From positions 1-64,000 of the forward strand of contig JAHLKC010000141.1 in the NCBI GenBank assembly GCA_025449115.1: a stretch of DNA of 64,000 nucleotides, read 5' to 3'. Origin of the DNA: Chytridium lagenaria (taxonomy: Eukaryota > Chytridiomycota > Chytridiomycetes > Chytridiales > Chytridiaceae). Below the pieces are notes generated by a model. That model saw only the letters and a program-made list of their open reading frames with translations. It made no database searches and was not told where the DNA came from. The translations under genes and the position numbers were made by a program. Shown piece after piece: positions 57,214-64,000 of the stretch; the stretch's first letter is position 1; each line of letters begins with the position of its first letter.

Positions 57214-57594
57214 ATGACCTCAAACGTACTTCATGATGACGACGACGATGTCATTATGGTCTCAGACAACCGCGAAACCATCACCGACGTTGAAAACGAC
57301 ATTAGAGCCCTCGAGTCCGTACTTTTTCTAATTTATGTCTAAACATATTCTGTAGGCAGAGTTCGCCAAACAGTGTGCTGATGGTGTTGAGATCAATCAG
57401 ACTTTAGAAAATCATCAGTTTACGTTATCTGAGCTAAAAAGGAGTATGAAAGGGCTGAGAGGAATAGGCAGGAGTTTGAACAATTAAATATGAAGTTTAT
57501 GGAGTTGGAGAAGAAAGCCTGGCCTCTTTCGGGAATGACAGTGGAACAACGGGATAAAATTATGAGGAAATTAAAGGAGAAAACGGGGGATTGA
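57214..57594 (+). CDS. Small acidic coiled-coil protein, unknown
   Basis: Exon 1 (57214-57318) encodes MTSNVLHDDDDDVIMVSDN and ends phase 0. A short intron (GTACTT...TGTAG) leads to exon 2 from 57356 (AEFAKQCADGVEINQTLENH), continuing as a coiled coil (YERAERNRQEFEQLNMKFME) to KIMRKLKEKTGD and a stop at 57592-57594. One A is missing near 57437 (ELK then EYERAE). No family recognised. It may be the first part of a larger gene extending toward 58190, since exon-like pieces follow on the same strand. Confidence 0.5.
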
Positions 57595-57699
57595 AGAGAG
57601 CATTGAAAGTTGGAGGCTGACAAATTACGTAGCGTCATACCTTTCTAGCTTTCTTATCAGTTCAAAACTTTCCCCTGCGTATCCTGCATTTTTATGCTA

Positions 57700-58192
57700 A
57701 AACTTTTTGCTCTCAATAGAGTTCCGCCGAGCTTTACCTTCGATATGGATCTACCACCCAACCCCAGTACACGTTGTTCTCAAAAGGATCCCTATCATTC
57801 TTTTCACTGTCATACAGATGAAGGGATTAAAACTCGTTTTGGTAGGCTGCTTTTTTAAGTGTTCGCTTTTCCCCAACCAAACACGAGTAGAATTTTGCGG
57901 AGCCGATAGGAAGAAGATAGTTGACATGGTTTGGGACAAGAGCTGTAATATTCAACGTACGGGGCGGAAGATTTGGTTGAGCGAAGGAAATGCGGCGACT
58001 GCAAAGATGTTTTTGGTGAGTACCTTTACAAGAGTTCAGCTTCAGTTAATGATAAGTTTGTTTTTTTCCTACCGATGACGCCATAATTAATCTAAAATAC
58101 ATATGTGTGTGTCGTCAGCTGGATACAGATGAGCATGCTTTACTCATGTACAGGAGTGCTATGGCCGTGAGAATTGAGTGGGAAAAGCAGTG
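57700..58192 (+). other. Possible exons of an unrecognised gene
   Basis: Frames with protein-like composition include FTFDMDLPPNPSTRCSQKDP with YHSFHCHTDEGIKTRFG (57725-57850). RVEFCGADRKKIVDMVWDKS (57890-57950) continues to SEGNAATAKMFL. A GTGAGT...GTCAG intron leads to LDTDEHALLMYRSAMAVRIE, with a stop at about 58190. Intron borders and the final frame suggest a gene. The middle is out of frame and no family is recognised. Confidence 0.35.
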
Positions 58193-60540
58193 AGACTTGT
58201 TGTGAATTCGTAAATATTCGCCGTGTTTTCATGTCGCTTTTTTCGCTGTTTTTGATTTGTGGTTCATGCTGTTCGTTTTGTGAATGAAGAGAAAAAAGAT
58301 TTGATGAGGTCTCCATCCACCTTGTCTTTTGGTCACGCACAGAATTTATGTTAGAAAAGGACAACGAAGAAGTGATTTTCTGCTCAATAGATGAAACCTC
58401 TTTTTCATCAATGAAACGAGGTGATTTAACATTGCTGAAAGTGATGGGGATTGTGCGTAGCAGCATATCAAGGAAGGAAAGCCATGCTCCAGCAGAATTA
58501 CGACCTTTGAGGCGTCGATGAAATTAGGGAAAAACTTCACTTTATCAATGTGTAACGGATAACCCACACGCCATTAATAAAACAACCATATACAAATGTT
58601 TAGGGGCGTTAGAAGGGGTGGTGAAGAAGAGAAGAGATAAATATAGGTAAATACAATGAGTCCCAAAAGAAGGACGGTAAATAGGGGAAACCCGCGGCAG
58701 CTATATATAACGCCACGGGAAAGACTTGGCACCATCTAAGTTCATTTCTTCTTCAAGCACACGTGCCATACCACTAGCCTTCAGATTAGTATCAGGTAGT
58801 CTGACCAGAAGGTACCTCTGTCGGGGTTTAACAGCAGACCGCGTATGTTCTGAGATGTTGGGTGACCGGCTGCTGCAAGGCCCTTTTCACACACCTCACT
58901 TTGGCTTACAGTCAGTTATTCAGATGGAATATCAATGCAGCGTCCTGTCGTCATCAAGGTTTGTATATTGTCCTTCACTGGGAACCTTAAGGGTACGCCC
59001 CAAACACGTTTGTAGGAGCACTTACACGTCCTAGCTAAGTATATCTTGATTCCCTTTCTGGTTTCGTGATTGTATCCACCCTTATCCGCTTTACATTAAT
59101 TCCTTTATCGCTGATCATTATTGAGTTCCACTTTCTTCATACTCTGGACATTATTTATCTCTGTCATGCTTACTTACCTTTAGTTTTATGTGCTGACAGA
59201 TGTTTCTCATAGTACCAGATCCTTTTGAAAGTCCTACCAAATCTTCGGATACGTGGTAGAAATTCTGTCTTCAAGATCATCTCTCGGTCAAGTGTTCTTG
59301 GAGAACAAAAACGTGGTTTGTTGTTGACTTGGAAGTAGGAATAGCACGAGGATCGTTTCTTTATTTTTGTAAATGTCTCTTTTGTATTATGGCGGAAGAA
59401 GAATCACTGTGTACTTTAGTTTAATGCAGTATTTACCTAACCATTTTGAAACTTTGCTGTAAAACCTAGTACAAGACTCCCGTCCACTGAACAGTAGAAT
59501 GACTGAATGGGAGCTGAGTTGGATCGAATTGACGCCAATAGTGGTGCTCTCGCTTTAACATGAATTTCTGGGTTTTCCACGGGCATGATACGTGATATGT
59601 GTGTGAAGCGTGTCTATGACAGAGTTCACAAGCCAAACTTCTTTTACGGTGTACATAATGCACGTTGGAGATGGTACAAGGATAGGATCAGTGGATATTT
59701 TTGGCCACAGGAGTGAAAAAAGACTACAACCTCAACTATTGCTTTGCAATAGCTAGTGCATGAACCACGAGCACCATCAAATAATTCCAACGCCTTTGTC
59801 CGAATTTTTCAAACGCCGTCTCTACGCTAATCGCCATTGAGGATCATTAAAATTAGAGACAGATCTCAGGTTGGATAAGTTGCCTCGTCAGCCAAACATT
59901 TCTTCCATCCTCACTTTAGAAGACTAAAGCCACTCTCCTCAGAAGCTAACTCAAAAGTGGTTTAAGCAACCATTGTATTGTTGGCTGATGATAACACTTG
60001 TTCTGCGTTATTCAAATATATAAACCATAAATAGATTCCCTAGACAGCGTTGATGTCTGTGCTCGATTGTATAATGAAAATGCTGGTTCCTGGCTTTATC
60101 ATGAGGTCAAAAAAGAGAGAGTCGTCAGCTACCCCGTCATCAGATTTGATAGGTTGCGGTGCCCTTTTGAAGTGACAATCTCTTTTGGTGGAAAATTCTC
60201 TTTAAAATATATTATGGTCAGTGTCCCTTGCGGTCATCAAGCTGAGAGAGGAGGGTTGGGGCCATCAAAACGTCGGGAGTGTCGAGAGGGGTGTCGGTGG
60301 AAAGCAGATGGATGCTACGGAAGATGACGAATGGGTAGAGCACGATATGGAGACCGGATGGGATGGGATGGGATGGTATGGATGGGATGGGAAGGTCCAC
60401 TTGAACTAGTTTTGAACTGTGAGCTGATGTACGGAATGGACGAGAGCTTTCCCGCCGCCAATAGAAAGCGCAAAAGAGTTGAATGTATGCGGAATCGGTT
60501 TGAAGAACGAAGGAATCCGGAGCTAAGGGGCCATTGATGG
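58193..60540. other. No convincing gene; simple repeat near the right end
   Basis: Scattered short frames (for example 58140-58466 minus, 59466-59663 minus, 60067-60327 plus) lack recognisable domains or repeats. A GGGATGGGATGG-type simple repeat lies at about 60356-60400. The upstream part of this block may include the promoter of the eS28 gene. Confidence 0.45.
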
Positions 60541-60581
60541 CGTCATGTTAGAACTAAAGGAGGCGTCATACAAACGATGGA

Positions 60582-60966
60582 CTTCGACGTTATGGAAGGT
60601 TTCTAACCTTTCGTCAACAGGAATCTGCCAAGAGAGATATTCCCAAGCTCGCGCGTGTCGTTAAGGTTCTCGGAAGGACCGGATCCCGGTGAGTTTTCCC
60701 TCTCGCAATTCCGTCATGAAGACAATGGGCAGCATTCTAAGCCTTTTGTCTCTTAAACAGTGGTGGTGTCACCCAGGTCCGTGTCGAGTTCATGGACGAC
60801 CCTACCCGTACCATCATCCGTAACGTCAAGGGCCCCGTTCGTGAGAACGACATCCTTACCCTTCTTGAGTCCGAGCGGTACGTTTCCACATAATTTATTC
60901 CCAACATCACCTTTGGTCCTTGCTGACAATTATGCTCTATCTAGTGAGGCCCGCCGTCTCAGGTAA
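60582..60966 (+). CDS. RPS28: Ribosomal protein eS28 (RPS28)
   Basis: Component of the head of the small ribosomal subunit near the mRNA exit. Clear exons: 60621-60688 ([20 protein letters not shown]), 60761-60877 ([20 protein letters not shown] with [18 protein letters not shown]) and 60945-60966 (REARRLR, stop TAA). All three junctions keep phase, and the ending matches eS28 exactly. The first coding exon is the weak point. A start near 60582 would need a very short intron before 60621 (TTTCTAACCTTTCGTCAACAG is a good branch and acceptor), and the longer upstream frame from 60547 is also in phase. Length, about 65-70 residues, fits the family. Confidence 0.93.
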
Positions 60967-61699
60967 TCGCTCGATTCAATCGCCCTTGTCCACCTACAAC
61001 TTCCTCCCTTATCGCGGAGCTCACTTTATCGTTCGGGAAAGCAGAGTCTTGTCGTCAGAGCAAGCTTCCATCCTTCTTCTGGACTGTTTGACAGCGGACA
61101 TGATTGTATATTATTACTGCTCGCAAATACATGGAAGGAGAAAGCTCTGAATATCTGGTGTCAGTTTGTGTTGAATTTAACATGGTTTTGGATGAAGTAA
61201 AAGACTATGCATAGTCAATTGATTTCGAATCGTACGGAAAGTAGGGAGGATGTATGACACTCGTGCTTTAAAAATGACACTCGTGCTTTAAAATGCAGAG
61301 TTCCGACCCGCAAGCTTTACGTCGTATTTTTTAAAGCTTTCTGAAGGAGTGGAACATGAGTTCCAGCGAAATAGACTGCAGTAAAGTCAGTCAAGAATAT
61401 TTTCGTTTTGCTTTGAAGCAGGTCCTAATTACGCGTTCATAAGCATTTCGCATCTTAATTGAAAAGCAGGCCTGCAAAATTCATCATACGTTCATGTTTT
61501 ATTTGCAGATCACAAAACAAAACACACTTGCAATCACTGTGAATGAAACTCCCCTCTGAAACTCGCGAATGACCCACGCAAGAGAAAAAGTGGAATCATC
61601 ACTTCCACACCCAACAAAAACTTCAAATCCCGACCTCGCGAACAATAAAAAAAAAAACGAAAAGAAAAATTCCCGGTAACCTTTAAAATCCTTCATCCA
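60967..61699. other. Convergent 3' region between eS28 and the 4E-T-like gene
   Basis: AT-rich. Contains a short direct repeat ATGACACTCGTGCTTTAAAA at about 61255-61294. No gene supported. Confidence 0.5.
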
Positions 61700-64000
61700 T
61701 CAATAAAAGTTATTCGGCTTTCCCACATTCGGCATGCCATATCCCATCGGGGGTCCACCAGGCTGATTCGGGTTCATCATCTGTTGAGGGAAAAAGGGTT
61801 GCATCCCAGGTGGTCCTTGGGGGAAAGAAGGCTTTTTGAATAAAACCAATCGTTAGCGTTTTTTATCCGTAAACCCCATTATGCACGGTAGTCAACAAAA
61901 GGGGGATAATTTACCTGTCCCATCGGGCTATCCATCATAGGAGGCCGGCCCATCATACCAGGTCCGGGAGGTCCCCCAAACATCATACCTACAAAAGATG
62001 AAACCAAGAACATTTAATAAAGCGTTTCAATTTGTAAACAAAATTAATATCTCACCTGGCTCCACCCACCTCCCTTCTTTGCATTAATACTACTCTGCAA
62101 CAACGCTGCGACAGGGTCCTCACTCCCCCCGAAATTCGCATTTACCGCATTCCGATAGAGCGATCCACCTGGCGGTTGAGGCATCCCCGGAGGTCCTCCC
62201 ATCATAGGCCCAATAAGATGGGGCGGGAGGTTTTGAAGGTGTGGAGGGAACATGAAACCGGGTCTTGGTGCTTCGTTTAGAAGATGCGGTGGGAACCATA
62301 GCGGGACCACCCATTCCCATTGGGCCAGGGCCCATTGGGGGAAAGGGCATATTTGGATGCATGGGGTTCATGCGTTGGTGATTCTGAGGTGGAAGACCGC
62401 CTTGCATATCCATACTCTACATTAATTAATCCGATTAGAGAATGTCAACTAGCACATCTCTACAGAAAAGGAGAAAATTAACTCACGTTACCCATTGTCG
62501 ACCTTTGGAGCATCGCCATGACTCGGCTCATCTCTGCATTACCACCCATAGGGGGTCCCCCTCCCATCATCCCACCAGGCGGCATCATCCCCTGCAAATC
62601 TCTCTCCCCTCTCATTCCAAAATTCGGCGGCATTCCCCTACCAAGCCCTCCATTCATCGGCGGTCCATTCTTCCCCATATGTACATCCTCCTCCAGATAC
62701 ATCCTTCCTCCACTCATACCCTGCAGCTGCGGCGGCAGACCCATAGGATTAATATTTCCAGCCCCTGAAGGAGGTGACTGACGCGTCTGTCCGCCAGTCG
62801 TAGGTGACGTGTTGCTCACAGGTTGCCCACCACGTTGCATCCTCAAAAATTCCTCCTCAGTCATCACGCGCGTCCCAGGTGGCGCGGCGACAAGCGGAGT
62901 AACATTTGAGATAGGTGCAGCCCCTCCGCCCGATAAAGACTGAAGAATCTGAGTCTGAATAATCTCCTTCTCTGTAAGCCTTCTCCCTCCACCACCACCC
63001 ATGCTGTTTGTTGCACCACTACCAAACTCCTTCGAGACCCCATTCGACGCCTGCTGCCCCTTGCTCATAAACTGCGACATAATCTCATCTTCCAGAAGCA
63101 TACGGCGGCTCTGCGGTTCAAAATCTCCTTGGCCTGCAAGATGCGGGGGCGGCGGCCTCGGTGCCATACCTGGTCGATCCGGAACCTCAGCAGGTCCACC
63201 TGGGGGTATAACCCCAATTTTTCGCAAGAATATCCATCGACATTTGATGCTTCTCATCCCCGGGTGGCCCTGTAGGGCTAACGGTATCATTCTTTGTACT
63301 ATCACGCCAGAGCTGCATCCGAGCTTGTGGGTCAAGATTGTTATCATTGCCCATTGTTGCTGGTGAAATTGATGTTGAGGGTATAACTTCCGGTGGTGTG
63401 CCTGAAGAATTAGAAGGGAAAGGGGGTGGCGTAGGAGGGTTTGTGGACTCAAAAAACTTGTTAAATCGGGAAACGGCGCGTGGATCTCCGGGTCTACGCG
63501 ACGTAGCGGAGGACGCGGCATCACCAGACCCGTCCGTCGGGCTACCCAACGCATCAGCCTTGCTAGATTCGTTATCTTGTCGGAATAAATTTCCGGAAGG
63601 CCCAAACATCATATCAACAGTGGAGTTTGCAGAAGTTGCGGAAATGGGTCCGGGTCTGGTCTCATCAGGCGGCAAAATATTTTCGGGCTTCTTAAACGTG
63701 GGTGGAAGGGCTGGAGGAAGACCTGCTCTTTCTCTTTCCAGTCTCTCCCTTTCCTTCATTTGAAGTTTAAACCTCTGAATCTCATCAAGCCCGTCTGGTC
63801 CAACTCCTGGGATTCTACCAGAAAGCGGAGCTCCTGAGGGTGATTGATCGGCAGGTTTCGATATATCCTCAGAGCTTAATGTGACAGGTTTGGAGGCGGC
63901 CTTGCCAGACTCGCTGAACCATTCCGGTTGGTTATCATGGCCGTATTCCCTTGGTCGTCGAAGTGCGCTGTTGTTGTTCGTTGAGGAACCACCAGTTCCG
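61700..64000 (-). CDS. eIF4E-transporter (4E-T)-like low-complexity protein, 5' end outside window
   Basis: Large Pro/Gly/Met-rich, mostly disordered protein. From the right edge it reads HDNQPEWFSESGKAA, GRIPGVGPDGLDEIQRFKLQ, PRAVSRFNKFFES, DILAK then GVIPPGGPAEVPDRPG, RRMLLEDEIMSQFMSKGQQ, LTEKEIIQTQILQSL and VMTEEEFLRMQRGGQ. Pro/Met/Gly-rich exons follow, ending MGYGMPNVGKPNNFY with a stop at 61700-61702. PEWFS and SRFxxFF resemble conserved 4E-T positions; 4E-T represses translation and sends mRNA to decay in P-bodies. The eIF4E-binding motif would lie beyond the window. One extra A near 63225 breaks the frame. Alternative: another GYF or P-body scaffold. Confidence 0.6.

Noticed and set aside
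62442..62781. Plus-strand His/Pro-rich frames
   Set aside because: Shadows of the Gly/Met/Pro-rich 4E-T-like gene on the minus strand.

Overview
This window is nuclear DNA from a eukaryote, most likely an early-diverging fungus that makes flagellated zoospores (chytrid-like). Host genes have many short introns with GTRAGT donors and YAG acceptors. They include a fungal Gad8/Ypk1-type kinase, importin alpha, RBM39/Rsd1, eS28, DONSON and an eIF4E-transporter-like protein. A TTC29 orthologue, a protein of motile cilia, points to a flagellated life stage; the zoosporic label is inference from that gene. LAYOUT: Positions 1-40.4 kb are dominated by transposable elements. Two copies of one very large DNA transposon lie in inverted orientation: copy A (about 1-15225, its left end outside the window) and copy B (27481-39766, truncated). 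Each carries a transposase of the KDZ (Kyakuja-Dileera-Zisupton) superfamily with two SWIM-like CxC clusters. Each also carries two divergently transcribed cargo genes: one encodes a protein with an N-terminal zinc ribbon, a Lys/Ser/Pro-rich tail made of micro-exons and a C-terminal SAP-like segment; the other encodes a coiled-coil and Ser/Arg-rich protein. Copy A adds a 332-bp tandem array (about 7.6 units), a 254-bp array, and a 1.9-kb TIR element with an 8-bp target duplication. Copy B carries a copia solo LTR, a 930-bp TG...CA LTR-like insert, a related 0.9-kb insert, and a 2.4-kb pogo element with an antisense HIRAN-like gene. Several of these insertions have an empty site in the other copy. 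Between the copies (15.2-27.5 kb) lie a decayed LINE, copia 3' fragments, a decayed AAA+ ATPase gene and an acidic-protein gene. From 41 kb to the end is ordinary gene-dense host DNA: kinase (+), importin alpha (-), DONSON (-), coiled-coil protein (+), TTC29 (-), RBM39 (+), a small coiled-coil gene (+), eS28 (+) and the 4E-T-like gene (-, runs off the end). HOW IT FITS: The KDZ transposase and the two cargo proteins are probably one mobile unit. The transposase would move the element through its TACG-rich terminal region; the cargo proteins look like DNA or chromatin-binding helpers (inference). At least seven conserved host genes carry single-base indels, several of them in homopolymers, which suggests residual assembly errors rather than real loss of function.
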